From positions 35,770,132-35,834,131 of the forward strand of contig CM055894.1 in assembly GCA_029582155.1 (NCBI GenBank): DNA of 64,000 nt. Reading direction: 5' to 3'. Each line of letters opens with the position of its first letter. Position 1 is the stretch's first letter. Of this stretch, positions 11,523 to 23,842 are shown one piece after another. This DNA comes from Panopea generosa (taxonomy: Eukaryota; Mollusca; Bivalvia; Adapedonta; Hiatellidae). Below the pieces are notes generated by a model. The model was given only the letters and a program-made list of their open reading frames with translations, made no database searches and was not told the DNA's origin. A program made the position numbers and the translations under genes.

Positions 11523-11765
11523 GGGTCCTCGCAGGCCGAGTGGTCTAACATGCCGTTTCAAAATGACTCACCTCTCACCGCTAAGGTAATAGGTTTAAGT
11601 GTCGATCACTCCAAAAACATTATGTGAGGAAGTTTGTTAGTTACCTGCGGAAGGACGGTGGTTTTCTTCAGATTCATCTTGAGGTCTTCCTCCACCAATA
11701 TAACTGGATCTGCTGGATATATAACCCAAAATGTGTTGACAATGGCGTTAAACACCATTCAAACA
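11523..11765 (+). mobile_element. tRNA-derived SINE (type 1), copy 1
   Basis: Head resembles a tRNA with a long variable arm (Leu/Ser type): GGCCGAGTGGTCTAA A box, then CTCACCGCTAAGGT and a degenerate B box (GGTTTAAGTGTCGATC). The body continues with TGCGGAAGGACGGTGGTT, CTTCCTCCACCA and a 3' GGCGTTAAACACCA end, a layout I associate with mollusc SINEs. A second copy at 24073-24307 shares head, body and end. No clear target duplication here. Confidence 0.8.
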
Positions 11766-12108
11766 ATGGAGAACCTGTGGTGTATGGACGCTTGTTTTAT
11801 ATTCTTGTGTTTATTTACATTCACGAAATGTCAAGCACAGGCAAAGTAAATCATTATTCGCAATTAAAAACATGAATCTGTATTGTAAAAGTCAATATAA
11901 TTATGTTCTATCCTGTTATAGTTTTAATCCTAACAAAACATATCATGGTTTCATTTGTTTAACAGTTACAGTCTATGTGGAGATAAAACAATCATGTTTA
12001 TTAACAATTCATCGTAAGAGTGATGTCCCTTGTTAATAACAAACGTCTACTAAAATAAACATTAATAAGAAACGCTATATTGCACAATGTAGATTCAGAT
12101 ATGGTCAG

Positions 12109-12575
12109 TAAGTATGTAAGGAAAGAAGTAAGAAGAAGGGAGGAAGCAAGCAAGCAAGCAAGGTTAGTAGGGCAGGACAGGTTATAGCAGGGCATGACAT
12201 GCAGACAGACAGACAGACAGACGGACGGACGGACGGACGGACGGACGGACGGACGGACGGACGGACGGACGGACGGACAGGTAGGCGGTTGAAGGCAGGA
12301 AAGTAAGTAATAAACCGAGCAGGTAAATAATTAAGTAAGTAATAAAGAAAACAAGCAGTTAAATAGGTAAGTAAGTAAGTAAGTGTGTAATTAAGTAAGC
12401 AAGTAAGAAAATAAGTCTGTAAGTAAATAGTTTATTATAGTTTATTACAGAAACAGTTGAATGTTGGAAAGTAAGTAATAAAGCAGTGTTAATACGTAAG
12501 CAAGTAAGAAAATAAATAAGTAAGTAAGTAAGTAATTGTGTAAGTAAGTAAGCAAGTAAGAAAGTAACTACTTTT
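12109..12575 (+). repeat. Tetranucleotide cluster: (AAGC)n, (ACAG)n, (ACGG)n, (AAGT)n
   Basis: AAGC units near 12146-12162, ACAG at about 12201-12221, about 14 ACGG units to 12278, then degenerate AAGT/TAAG repeats to about 12575. Confidence 0.95.
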
Positions 12576-13229
12576 ATTAATGTCTTATAAATAAGTAACT
12601 ACACTAAATGGTTATTATTGCGGGTAACGTCTCAGATGATGAGCAACATATTGAGGGAGATACGAACGAGTATGTTAATTTGCAACTGAACAAAATACAC
12701 CTTTGGCGAAGACATTACATATTCTGGAAAACTTCGTAATACAGACAATACACATGCTGGTAATGTCTTGATGCAGGCAATACACATGCTGCAAAATTCT
12801 TGATGCAGAGAATATACATCATGGCAAACTTCAGTGTCCTGGACTGAGCTAGTATTAGCTAGTATTAAATGTTGTATTTGTCTTTATCGCCATGTTTTTG
12901 TCATCTTAATCTGTTTTACTTCTAAATGTATAGTATTGCTTCATATTCAGCGAGACATATGCGTATGTTTATATCTTAGCATATTGTATAAGGCTCTAAA
13001 CCCATTAGGTCGTAAAATAAAAAACGGAGGAGGGAGAGGAAGAGCGAGGGAGCATCATAAACCAGTTTAATTTATCCAGTGGCGTTGGGTTAATGATTGT
13101 TCTAAGGCTGTTGCCCATGCTGCCACGTTTAAGTTTGTATTTTCATATGTATAATTACATATTGATACAAGCGAAATAGTGTTTTCCCACATGTCTTCTG
13201 AAAGCCATGCCTCCGTTTTTTCATGACAT

Positions 13230-13405
13230 ATGTTTGCCTTTCATACACCATTCCATTAACCATTATCTTTCAGAATATAACTTGTGTCTATCGCGGATAC
13301 AAATGTCTTGGTCAAGGACTCTGCACATAGCCGCGGCGGAGGTTCGAACCCATGACCCTCAATCCTGGGTACGATGCTATACCACTCGACTTCGCATTTT
13401 AGATG
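13230..13405 (-). mobile_element. tRNA-derived SINE (type 3), minus strand, copy 1
   Basis: The reverse complement of 13320-13400 has a tRNA-like body: GTCGAGTGGTATAGC A-box region, anticodon-arm region, and a perfect B box GGGTTCGAACC, followed by a body with GGCTATGTGCAG and CAAGACATTTG. A diverged copy lies at 16255-16378 in the same orientation. Confidence 0.75.
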
Positions 13406-13635
13406 ATTCTACCGTAATTGTTCTTTTCTATTGGTGCTACTATAGTTTAAACTAATATCGTTACTTGTGTTAATGATGCCATTTTATATTATCTAAATTG
13501 AGAAGAAAGCTCATAGTTTATATGTTTCCTGGTTAGACTTAGTACTAAGTGTTATCTTTAGGGGTCATTAGGTCAACACTATTTACTGCACTACAGCCTT
13601 TTATTAACTCCGTGCTACTTCCGTAACGACTGTTC

Positions 13636-13646
13636 TTGTCATCGCA
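13636..13646 (+). repeat. Left target-site duplication of type 2 SINE
   Basis: TTGTCATCGCA, repeated exactly at 13986-13996. Confidence 0.9.
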
Positions 13647-13948
13647 GACCACAGCGTGGTCTAGTGGTAGAGCGTCTGCCTCGCATGCGGAAGGTCGTGG
13701 GCTCTATCCCCGACTAGGTCATACCAACTACTTTTAAAATTGTACAGGAAGCTTCCTAACTTAATGCTCAGCATTTAGAGGAAAGTTCTTTGTCTGGTCG
13801 GTCGGTGTCAGTATAATGTGACTGGGTGGGATATCATATCATGTGTCTGCGACATGATACTCCAGTATAACAGCGCTCAGAGAACTGTCTCAAGTAGACT
13901 CCGTCGCGATATGGCCGAAACATTGTTGAAAGTGACGCTTAACACCAT

Positions 13949-13985
<37 letters not shown>
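13647..13985 (+). mobile_element. tRNA-Ala-derived SINE (type 2), full length with (AAC)n tail
   Basis: The head folds as a tRNA: D-arm TCTAGTGGTAGAGC, anticodon stem TCTGC/GCGGA around loop CTCGCAT (anticodon CGC, Ala-like), and a T-arm region GTGGGCTCTATCCCC. The body carries repeated elements around GTCAGTATAATGTGAC and CATGATACTCCAGT, ending in TTGAAAGTGACGCTTAACACC and a pure (AAC)n tail. Exact 11-bp duplications flank it (13636-13646 and 13986-13996), so both ends are defined. A lineage-specific mollusc SINE is the best reading; transcription would be by RNA polymerase III from the internal A and B boxes. Confidence 0.9.
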
Positions 13986-13986
<1 letters not shown>

Positions 13987-13999
13987 TGTCATCGCAAGG

Positions 14000-15428
14000 G
14001 TTTATTCGTGATAACTAAACATTTGCTTGGTGGGAGGGTCGATACTTATTGGCCCTGAATAAATCCTGATTTTCATTTATTCAATTCACCTTTTAAGATT
14101 GCATCTACGCAATATACTGATTTAAGTTAAAGAATAATGTGGACAACAAAATAATACATTTCAGGACGCGTTTTGAATAATGTTTTACCCTTCCTATACA
14201 ATAGAATGCATTATCCCATTCCAGTCCAATGCACATAACTATTGCAAAAAATAAGCAAATACAAAGTACACCTGTACAAAGTAATATAATCCATATTTAT
14301 TGATTTTTATTCTCAATGGAAAGGTAACTCTGACTGGGTTCATACAATACCTTGCTCGAGTAAATACCCTTTAACAGACTTTCAAACAAGGGCCATTGAA
14401 GAAGTTCTAACTTCCTGATATACATATGCCATTAGCAACAACTCGTACCTGTATATGTATAATAATGTATGTTAAAAGGATCGCTTGGTAGCAAAGAACA
14501 CAAAATCAGCCAAAATAAAAACAACAACATCTAGTTCGATTGTATTACTCTGTTGAAGAGTATATAATTATACAACACCTCCCAAATTTATTAAGACACT
14601 AGTATTGATATGGGCGTTATAAGTTGACTTCGAGTTTCCCTATGGAACATGGGAACTGTTCAGGCAAACTTTAATCTCAGTTTAAGATATATTAAAAGCA
14701 TCATCTGGTCATGACTATTATACTAGTTAGTTTTGCTCCAGCAAGCAGGATTTAATTTTCATAAGGGGTCAGTAGGGGTCCAAAAAATAGTTAAAATTGC
14801 GAAATCTCTTAATCTCCTCCAAACAAAAATGTTTGTATTTCTTTTTTTAATCGTATAAAATCTTCCTACGGGTAGTTGTTTACAAATTGTAAAGCAAAGG
14901 GCTGTGGTGTATAGGGTCCCGTAAGTGGTCTTAAAGTGTTATAAAGGAATACTGTATGCAGATGAAAAAATCTCATTTGCACATTTATTTGTGCAAACAA
15001 AATGTTCTATTTGAGATTCAAAGCATTGTCTAAATTAGTTTTAGTTTAAGTTTCTCTAAGGGACTAGGATTTTCCCTATGCGTGGGTATTTGAAGTTTTC
15101 ACAAGGCAAGGTGCTTGGTATATAGATGCTCTGCAAGGGTACTTAAAGTTTTACATATGAAGACTGTGGGGAAAAGGAAAAGTATCATGGTCTCGTCGAT
15201 TTGTTCTATAATATGTTTACGTATGACATCTGAAGCAGTGTTACGTCAAATCAAATTTGATTTGGTTCAAAGAGAAGGACTGAATCATAAAACAGACCAG
15301 ATGATGCCCCGAAATGATTAATATTGTGAAATTTAAACCTGTCAATCTTGTTCACAAACACCGATCAGTCAACATTATTTAGTTAGTATTACATCAGCGA
15401 AGGATTCAATATTCTAAAAACAAGGGAG
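14000..15428. other. No recognisable feature
   Basis: AT-rich non-coding sequence. The only ORF over 60 codons (15115-15321) has no family look and biased composition. Confidence 0.55.
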
Positions 15429-15430
15429 TT

Positions 15431-15457
15431 GGGGGGGGGGGGGGGGGGGGGGGGGGG
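15431..15457 (+). repeat. Poly-G tract (27 consecutive G)
   Basis: 27 uninterrupted G on the plus strand, flanked by GAGTT and TTG. Capable of G-quadruplex formation and prone to length error in assembly. Confidence 0.97.
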
Positions 15458-15459
15458 TT

Positions 15460-16250
15460 GTAGTTGTGCCATGTAAGGGATCGTTTGCATATGAATACTA
15501 TCGGAAAAGAGAACAGTTTCATCGTTGCCTACATTTGTACTAATACAGTGCAATTTAAATTCTAAAGTATTATCTGACCATAGTTAAGTAAATGAAATAA
15601 TTTTCTTGGTATCCCTACATACATAATGCAAACATGCATGTCATAAAACAATGTGCAAGGAAACAAAATGTATATACTTTATGCTAAAGAAATATATTCA
15701 ATCGGCAATAGAATGCTAACAATAAACCAAACACACCTAAACTTAAATAATATACAAAATAAATTGTTTCAATATGGAATTTGTTGCCAGTTGCGGCAAT
15801 AGAAGTATGGCAGGATTCAAGTATTCAGAAAAAGACAATTCTGAGTTAATAAGTTCTAAATGAAAGAAAAAGTAAACCCACCAAATGTAAAGGGATACAT
15901 GAAATGTTTGACAAAGCCAACTACGAATAAAGTATGGAAGAACTAATACTTACTATTTGAATAACATTTGTTCATCGTAGGCTTTAGTATTTAATTTTAT
16001 TTCATAGTTTAATATTAATGTTAATGTGTTGCAGGCACATCCAATTATAAACCTATTGAGGGACCCTCGAATATATGTGTAAGGAAGGGACACCACTGAG
16101 GAGACACTTTGCCTTATGTTTGTTTTTATTATCTTTCCTTAGACCTTAGGAGGTTACATGTAACATTTCAATACATAATATAGCTTTTAATAACGGATTA
16201 TTTTGGATTACACCTGTAGTGACTTTGATATAATATTCCTTATATTACCT
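15460..16250. other. No recognisable feature
   Basis: AT-rich sequence without ORFs, long repeats or RNA-like structure that I can recognise. Confidence 0.55.
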
Positions 16251-16254
16251 CGGT

Positions 16255-16378
16255 GTAACCAGTACTACGCATATGCGATTAAAATGTCTTGTTTTTGGAC
16301 ATTACGCATAGTCTTGGCGGAGGATCGAACCCACGACCCGTCGATCCTCTACCACTGGATTACACGTTTCACTACTAG
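16255..16378 (-). mobile_element. tRNA-derived SINE (type 3), minus strand, copy 2
   Basis: The plus strand carries GGCGGAGGATCGAACCCACG, the reverse complement of a B box plus T stem, then GATCCTCTACCACTGGATTA (reverse of the A-box arm). The distal body shares ATGTCTTG and GCATAG blocks with the copy at 13230-13405. No target duplication seen. Confidence 0.7.
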
Positions 16379-16984
16379 TTAAGTGGTTACATGTTATATG
16401 TTGCATGATTTACTTATTTGCGATCAGATCCCTTTATATATAACTAAAACATAGCGTTGTTCCTGAATTTATTTATATTTAGATAAACGTATAAATCATT
16501 CGTATCATTTATATTTATTTACTGTTCCGAATTATTTACATACTATTTAACTATATGTAGTTTCATTACTCTTTTAAAAATGCATTTGTTAAGACTGTCA
16601 ACATTTAACAAGTCAGAAATAGATTTGTTGATTTTAATCTAATATTCGCCAAACGACAATTTCTCCCATTCAAGTCATTATTTATCAAGCGAAACGATAT
16701 TTTATTGATTTGGTAATTAGTAAACCTGTATAAGACACGTGTAGTATGATTGTAAGATATCACTACTGCGTTTTACATATCTGTTGAATAACACCCTGTG
16801 TGTCTTATTCCTTGTGTTATTTCAACAACCGACGATTTAAGGTATAATTTACATTGTGCGTAAAATATTTTTGAGATTTGTAATATCTCTTAATATTAAG
16901 AGGTTATTAATGGGGGGAGGGGGGAGGAGGTGGTGGTCCTCTTGGTGATATTGGCCCATGGAAGCAATATGAGAAAAGAAGGCT

Positions 16985-17160
16985 TTAACGTATGATAGTT
17001 AATGCAGAATATATATTACACATTTAGTAGAAATATTGTCACAAATAAACAGATATAACCGACGATAATGTACCGTATATAGGCATTTCAATATCACGCT
17101 AACTTACAGTGGTGTGGTTACTCCTTGGTGTATATAATATACCTGGTGATCAAGAATAAC
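16985..17160 (+). repeat. Dispersed repeat R1, copy 1
   Basis: Shares, in order, TAGTTAATGCAGAATA, ACTACACATTTA-like, CGATATCACGCTAAC-like, and TGTATAATA...CCTGGTGAT blocks with 28540-28680. The identity is diverged but collinear over about 170 bp. Probably a MITE or SINE-like element not recognised by termini. Confidence 0.65.
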
Positions 17161-17178
17161 GATACTTACATATTTGTT

Positions 17179-17255
17179 GACAGACAGACAGGCAGACAGG
17201 CAGCTGGGTGGGGCGGGCATGCGGACATGCGGACTGACGGACGGACAGAACGGCC
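17179..17255 (+). repeat. Degenerate (GACA)n / (GACG)n microsatellite
   Basis: Short GACA, GGCA and GACG units follow dispersed repeat R1. Confidence 0.85.
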
Positions 17256-18599
17256 ACAAACTAGAACGACCCCATATACCTTAATCAAAACGGTCCCAGT
17301 ATACGTTTTGAGATATATTTTGTTTAATTAGTGATTACACAATATGTTGAATGTTAACCATATGTTGTTTAGTTTATAAACTAGTCTGTATTTGTTTGAT
17401 TTTGTCAATGTTTCTCACCTAGCTTACTGATTGAAATTGCCGTTGGCTTACCCATTCCATAACAATTTTTAAAAAATCCTAATTACTCCACCCACATTGT
17501 CACAACATACCCGCTATTAATATAGTCAATATAAACATTATAACAACACAGCATATAGATTAAACAAATCTGATTATTGCGAAACCTTGGTATTGATATA
17601 AAACAACCAGCAGTCATCACTGACATTATACAAAAGATGATTTCACAGTTAAATTCTAAAAAAATAATAATTGTTTTATCCCTGAGGCCGCCATTTTGAA
17701 ACAACCTGTTTGTTGACGAAAAATTGGGGTTACCCATGAAAGAATAGTTGACAGTGTATTGGTATAAACAATTTTTGTCCATTTTCTCAAACTGTTTAGC
17801 ATATTTTAAAACATGTCAAATTTCTATATACTTATAATAATAAAACACGAATATGCTGTTCGTCATTACTCGACCACGTGACTATCTTTAGCATATTACT
17901 TTTTTTAGTTTAGGGTAATCTTATAGATGTGTTGAAGGTGTGTGCTATAGCCTGAGGGAGATATCACAGATGGGTGCCTGTTAATCTGTTAATTGTCATG
18001 GTTGTTGATTGGGATGAGGGGACAGTTGAATGGATTAGCTAAAATACTTTCTACAGTTAGAGCGGCTTGTTTTTGTATGGAAAATTGAAATACGAGATTC
18101 GACCACAGTTGATTTCCTTGTCGCAATCACTTTCGAAAAAGAGGAAGATATTTTGCCAATTTAAATTTTCCTTCGCATTTGGCGACATTGACGAATCCCA
18201 GCGGAAGCTCTGCTCTATGCGGCCAAATTTCATTCTGTAACTTGTCGTAGCTAACTAGTTTACAACTGTATACTCTCTAAATTTATGTTTAGTTTTGCTT
18301 ATTTAGACATTAAATATATATAGTTATTACATGATTTTGTAAGAGTTTGAACCTCTGATCGGTAAATGTTTCAATAAAAACTTTTTAATATGAAAAGTCT
18401 CGCATTTTGTTAAAAAGACAGTCAAAACCAGTATACTACCATTTTTTTAAATTATTTTAAACTCTTTTAAGTTTCAATTCATCATTATTTTTTAATTCTT
18501 TGAAAAAATATTTTACAATCGTTATCTAAACTTGACAATACTTATATCAGTTTTACTTTGGTACCATAATTATAGACCATTCTCATGAATATGCATATC

Positions 18600-18690
18600 T
18601 ACACCAGAACGAGGTTAGGAGCACGTCCTATCTTACAGCAACACTAGCGTACATAGAGATTACATGGCTATCTCGGATAATAATTGAGAT
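18600..18690 (+). repeat. Inverted repeat pair, left arm
   Basis: CGAGGTTAGGAGC at about 18611-18623 is the exact reverse complement of a segment at 20220-20233. Homology extends inward with gaps (ACATAG...ATGGCTA blocks on both arms). The pair encloses about 1.5 kb. Confidence 0.55.
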
Positions 18691-19589
18691 ATAAGTCTGA
18701 CTACATTTGTTAATTTTAATTTGTTGACAGTTTAATTAATGTAAAGGTCAAAATACAATATTTAATTATTGATTTAAGTAAGTCATAATTTGAAAATTAA
18801 GTTTTTATATCATTCAGCATGTGTATTTCTATACTGGTTAAACCGTGTTTTATGATCTGATAACTGAATGTATATACACATTCTCAGGGGTGTGGGGTAT
18901 GGAGGAAAGGATCTGCTGTAAATCAATTCATACACATCTGACCTGTGTAAACATTCCTGAAGATAAAGGCTTATTAACACCTATCTTTGAAAATGATTTA
19001 GAAGGGATACAAACCGTTTGTATTATGACAGGTTCCATGAATATTTGTGCTTTACCATGTGTACTCATATAAGTGTCCATTGTCTAGAACACAACAGAAC
19101 AGTTTTGTTCAAAGTCTTCTATTCTTTTTTTTTTCATAAAACAAAAATAATATTGGGGGGAGGGGGGAGGGGATATGACATAATAAGGAGTGTAACAGAT
19201 TACAGAGAAATAATGAAAAAACATATAAAATAAAGGCATTTAACATTTTATTAACTAATTATCCATGTTCGAACTCATCTTATTACATGTATGTCTCAAA
19301 ACAATGTCTACATTTAAATAAAGCTTATAATTTACTTTACATATCAGTTGTACAGACAGAAACAGAGTAGACCCAGCTGTTTCGGAAGCTGATTGTTAGT
19401 GTATGTAGTCATATAGTGGGAGTAATACATTTTCCATATTGTCAAGTGCAGTCCTGCAAATATATACTTGACAGGTATACCAATTTATGGGGACAATATT
19501 TCTGACTTTTTTGTGTCTCTGTCATCATGTTTTCCATGTTTTCTCTATGTTCTCAAGCATATCAATATACTTTTGATTGGATTGGATTC

Positions 19590-19660
19590 TTCTGGTTTAC
19601 AGTGCTGGTTTTATCTTCTGGTTTACAGTGCTGGTTTCATTTTCTGGTTTACAGTGCTGG
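19590..19660 (+). repeat. 26-bp tandem repeat, about 2.7 copies
   Basis: Units begin TTCTGGTTTACAGTGCTGG with a variable TTTATC or TTCATT end. Confidence 0.95.
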
Positions 19661-20134
19661 ATTTATTCATACAGTCCATTCCCACCCTATAATGAAAGAT
19701 ACAATGTTATTCAGTATTCTAAAATATTGACAATAAATTATTATATATAATACTATGTTCACATGTCTATATAATTATGATGCTAAGGCGTAATAAGGTA
19801 ACACAAATTGTTTCACTTCTCTTTCTTTATATAATATAATGTGTTGTTACATGCTGCGGTTTATGCATATATTAAAGAAAAAATAGATGTTTTTAAAGTT
19901 TGTATTTATTTCAAATAAAAAAAAATAAGATATTTAAAATTCATAACAATAATAGATAGATATGTAAACATGATAACTTACATTGCAATGTAGTCCTCCG
20001 TCTCGCCTTATTTTGCTTCATACAATTTGTTTATTACACAGGTCCCTTAATAGTATTATGAAAATCAAGGGAAGATTCTGATATGCTATCTGATATCTGA
20101 TATCCAAAATGGAGCAAAAAAACTTTGTCCATGT

Positions 20135-20240
20135 CTCAAAATATCGCCCCAAGTTGATAGGGGTGTAGCCATTTTCCTATGTAGCTATAGTCGTCTGCTA
20201 AGCCGCTTGTAGTGTGATGAGCTCCTAACCTCGCTTGGAT
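20135..20240 (-). repeat. Inverted repeat pair, right arm
   Basis: Reverse complement of the arm at 18600-18690, best seen at GCTCCTAACCTCG. Together they may be the ends of a non-autonomous DNA transposon of about 1.6 kb; no coding remnant is seen inside. Confidence 0.5.
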
Positions 20241-20524
20241 AATGGAATGTCTGGCATGCATATAATTTGAGAGAGGCCTATTAAATTCAGACATCGTTTA
20301 TTGAAAAAATGACAAAAATTACAAATGTTTTATTAAGCAATTTAGGCCTCCGTAACAGTGTTACAAATATAAAACGTATATTAATAGATAAATAACAATT
20401 GCTTTGAAATGCTAAGTGTGACCCTAAATTTCAATCGTGTGTATTTATTGTTGTTAGACTCCTCCGATCTTTGTAATGATTTTGGAACGAGGCTTTTGAT
20501 TGGCTAATCCCAAAGACCCTAAAA

Positions 20525-20850
20525 CAGCGGTGTGACGATAGCGGTGGACCGATATGTTTTATTTAACGGTGCACTGCTATTAAATTCCCGTGGACCAATA
20601 AATATGTAACGTTGCATGGTTTATAAATGATCGGTCCACCGTTAAACTATAGCAGTGGACCGATAAAATATAGCGGTGCACCGATATTATATAGCGGTAT
20701 AAAGCGGCATCGATATATTGTAACGGTGGACCGTCACTTTTAACGTTTCACTGATATATTTTAACGGCGCAACGGTATATTTTATCGGTGCAAAGTTAAA
20801 ACAAAAATATCAGTGCACCGATATATAATAGCGGTGCATCAGTACCTGTG
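20525..20850. repeat. Palindromic minisatellite built on CGGTGCACCG / CGGTGGACCG
   Basis: More than ten variants of TA-rich spacer plus CGGTGNACCG occur in 325 bp, at irregular spacing of roughly 20-30 bp. CGGTGCACCG (for example 20674-20683) is its own reverse complement; the CGGTGGACCG form appears in both orientations (CGGTCCACCG near 20633). Units look like ATAG-CGGTGCACCG-ATAT. The array lies in AT-rich non-coding DNA. I do not know this family. Confidence 0.8.
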
Positions 20851-21079
20851 CTTTTGGCTCTAAACGTCCACAATAATAAACAGTGTAATATGCACGTCTT
20901 AGTCAGACTAATATTCAGTTCAATGACACTTGAGGATTAAACATGATTTACGGCTGCACTACTATTTATAGTCAGCGTTTTATATGAAACACTATATGGG
21001 ATCTGCATATAACTTTATTCACTATTTATTCAACTGAATTGTTAAAGCCTGCCATTTTTAGCAATGTTTCATATTTGCA

Positions 21080-21145
21080 CCTATAGATGTAACCAGTAGA
21101 CACACAGATAAATATATATTTCAAGGTAGGCAATTTAAGCGCTAT
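21080..21145 (+). repeat. Dispersed repeat R2, copy 1
   Basis: CAGTAGACACACAGATAAAT and TTTCAAGGTAGGCA correspond to CAATAGACACGCATATAAAT and TTTTAAGGTAGGCA at 28700-28740, next to the second copy of R1. Confidence 0.55.
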
Positions 21146-21705
21146 TTCGAACAAAATTAATATTTGTCACTACTTACACACAGGAATACCGGTCCGAGAT
21201 TGATACATCAAATCAAAGGCGACAGTATCGGTATTTCGACCACAAAACCAATCTTACCTCACCCAACTATATTTTATATGATCCATATATTAATATACAA
21301 GTATGTTGTGTTTTTTAATGAGACTGGTGTAATAAGGTTATAGATTTCGATATATAGAAAAGGTTACCAACTCGATACTGGGCCACGGTCATAAAAACTC
21401 ATTTCAATCAAATATTTCATTGATCAAATTTAGAGATTTATCAATAAACCTGGGTTCGTTAGTACTTCAAATTGTGGAAGTTTCCGAAACCAAATCACGG
21501 AACCCAATCCCTTTCACCATTTTTCGACAAGTCGAAATGCATGAGCAAATATAACCTTTATCGTATGTAGGAAAGCCTTCGAAACATTCAAAATGTCAAT
21601 ATAACCGCGATTTGTCAACAGTTCTCCAAATATATCAGCATCTACTTATTTTGTTTAAGGAATCATCAAACTCACTAGACTGCCTCCAATGAACATCTAA
21701 TTTTG

Positions 21706-22530
21706 CAGCTGGTAAAGTAATTTTACCAGCTTTATTCTTCTACTTTCTGAAGATGAGTACTCTTTAAGTATTAAATATATAGCTTTAAAACGAATTCAAT
21801 TTTTTGACCAATCGTATCTAAGTAACAACTATGATGTCCTCATAAAATGAAACGTGACTTCCTATAAAGCGGATATACAAGCTAGACAAAATTTAATCTG
21901 TGTGAAAATTCATTTGGAGCTTTAAAAGTCAATCGTCAACATAAGGTAGGCTATGAAACAGTGTTTTATAAAAGTTTTTATACATTTTTTTAACATATTT
22001 GTTACCTTGTACTGTATACCTATGTTAATATGTGTATTTAAATGTGTTTAGTTTGCGACCCGTGTCCGCCATTGTGCTCATATAACTATATTAGGTAGCA
22101 TGCATACTATCTGCACATTTTGTGTTATTGGTTTTGTATGAAAATTTTAATATTGCGTTGGAATTATGTAGTATTTGTGGTGAATGGGGATTATTTATTC
22201 ACAATTTGGATGTTTGTTTGGATATTTTAAACCACTATCAGAATAATAATGTTATTGCTTTCCAATATATAAAAGCTATTATTAACGGACATAAATGGCG
22301 CATGTTAAACTTAAACCATAGTTTATTTCACTTTTTGTTTGGAGAGTATACCTTGATTATAATATTAAAATTCATTGGGTAGAAAAAATACTATTTTACT
22401 GTCTCATTTTTTTTTAAATTACAACAGGTGCAAACAAACGTGTGTAAGAATTTTTTATTACATACAGAAAATCTTAGTCTAAAATAGTAGTAGCAGAAGC
22501 ATCAGCAGTAAAAGTAGAAGTAGTAACCGT
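21706..22530 (+). repeat. Diverged ~0.8-kb duplication, copy 1
   Basis: Collinear with 27236-28060: shared blocks include CCAATCGTATYTAA-like, CCTATAAAGCGG, CAGTGTTTTAT, GTGTATTTAAATGTG, GGTTTTGTATGAAAATT, TTATTCACAATTT, AAATGGCGC and TTCATTGGGTA, and both end in AGT-rich tracts. The ORF at 22122-22382 is inside it and is not conserved in the other copy, so it is not a gene. Could be two copies of an unrecognised long repeat. Confidence 0.75.
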
Positions 22531-22534
22531 CTGA

Positions 22535-23840
22535 ATAAAGCTAACCCCGTACATGAGATTATTCTAATACATGTTTAGATTAGTATCAGTATGCCAATCT
22601 TTGATTTGTATATGTTGAGTCATATACTTTATGACCATTACAGGACCTTGTGTGAAATCATTTATCGTTTTAAATTTGTGATTGAGTTAAATCGTGTTAA
22701 GATACAATATTAAATGTTGATCACACTGAAATACTTATGGCATGCTTAATGTTTTTACTCCTTTTTAAACACATCAACACTAGTAACGAGTTTATGACAA
22801 ATAACCCTACACCATATGCAAGGAATACACTTCATCGTTGTAAAAGTGTGGCATTGTAGACGACGACTTACCTAAGTGTATCGAAGTTTTGTGTCGTTCC
22901 CTGTTTTTTTATTGTAGTATACTTTTTATGAGCATCATTATGTTGACATTAATTACCTTATTGGTATACAGAGGGAAACATAGATGCACATAGAGTAATG
23001 CCATCCAAACGTTTCTTTAGGTCAGTTTTCAGTGTGTTTTTAACATAAATAAACTATTTCCCAGTGAATGTGACCCGATTTAACGATTCATCATTTGTTG
23101 TTTTATTATATCCGGGTAATATTTGCCAAAACTGTATTATATCACGTCTTATTATTTTGTGTTCAATAGATTATTATTTACACTTAGGAACGGAGTTCGT
23201 TGTTATAGATATAAGTTCATGATTTTAGTATATTCACATATATATGTATCTAGTACTATATTACGAAGAACGTTCCTTAGTCTAATGAATTGTGATAAAC
23301 ACGTTCACAACTTTAAATCCCTAACTGCAGCTGGGCGAGCTAATCTGATCTGTAGCTGTGTGTCTGGTTGTTCACAAGTAAATGTTTGTTTTAATGTTGT
23401 ATTTTTGTGGATATTCATTTCTATTCTATAAGGTGCTATATAATATCTCCTGTAATAGACGATTAAATGAGTATTATATAGTTCCACCGCACTGCCCGCT
23501 TCCTGTCAAACCCCATGATAATATTACACTGAATATATTTAGTTTGCAAGTATTTGGTAAAGTATATTGTTAAACAAAAACTACAGTGGTAGTCAGATAA
23601 TTAGATCATCTGACAACTGTTTTCTGTGTGCTAACACACATTGTCGGTAATATTTTGGGCGATATCTATGTCTAACCGATTGTAATTTCATGTCACATGT
23701 TGCAATTTAAAGGAGCAACTGTTTTATCCATGTGCAATTTTGATATCGAAGGAAAACATTTGCATAACAGTCTGTGTAAACTTTTACATGGTTAAAATGG
23801 ATGATCTAACACGTTTAACGAATTCATGAAATTCGGAACT
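22535..23840. other. No recognisable feature
   Basis: AT-rich non-coding sequence; the two short ORFs near 23123-23573 overlap in different frames and have no recognisable motif. Confidence 0.5.
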
Positions 23841-23842
23841 TC

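Noticed and set aside
13647..13720. Functional tRNA-Ala gene
   Set aside because: The tRNA-like part is continuous with a SINE body, ends in an (AAC)n tail and is flanked by a target duplication; the acceptor stem is degraded.
18068..18230. 58-codon open stretch on the minus strand (starts MKFGRIEQSF)
   Set aside because: No recognisable domain or convincing splice context, and it looks like part of a dispersed non-coding repeat; kept only as a note.
22122..22382. 86-aa ORF
   Set aside because: Lies in the 0.8-kb duplication; the other copy has stops and indels in this frame.
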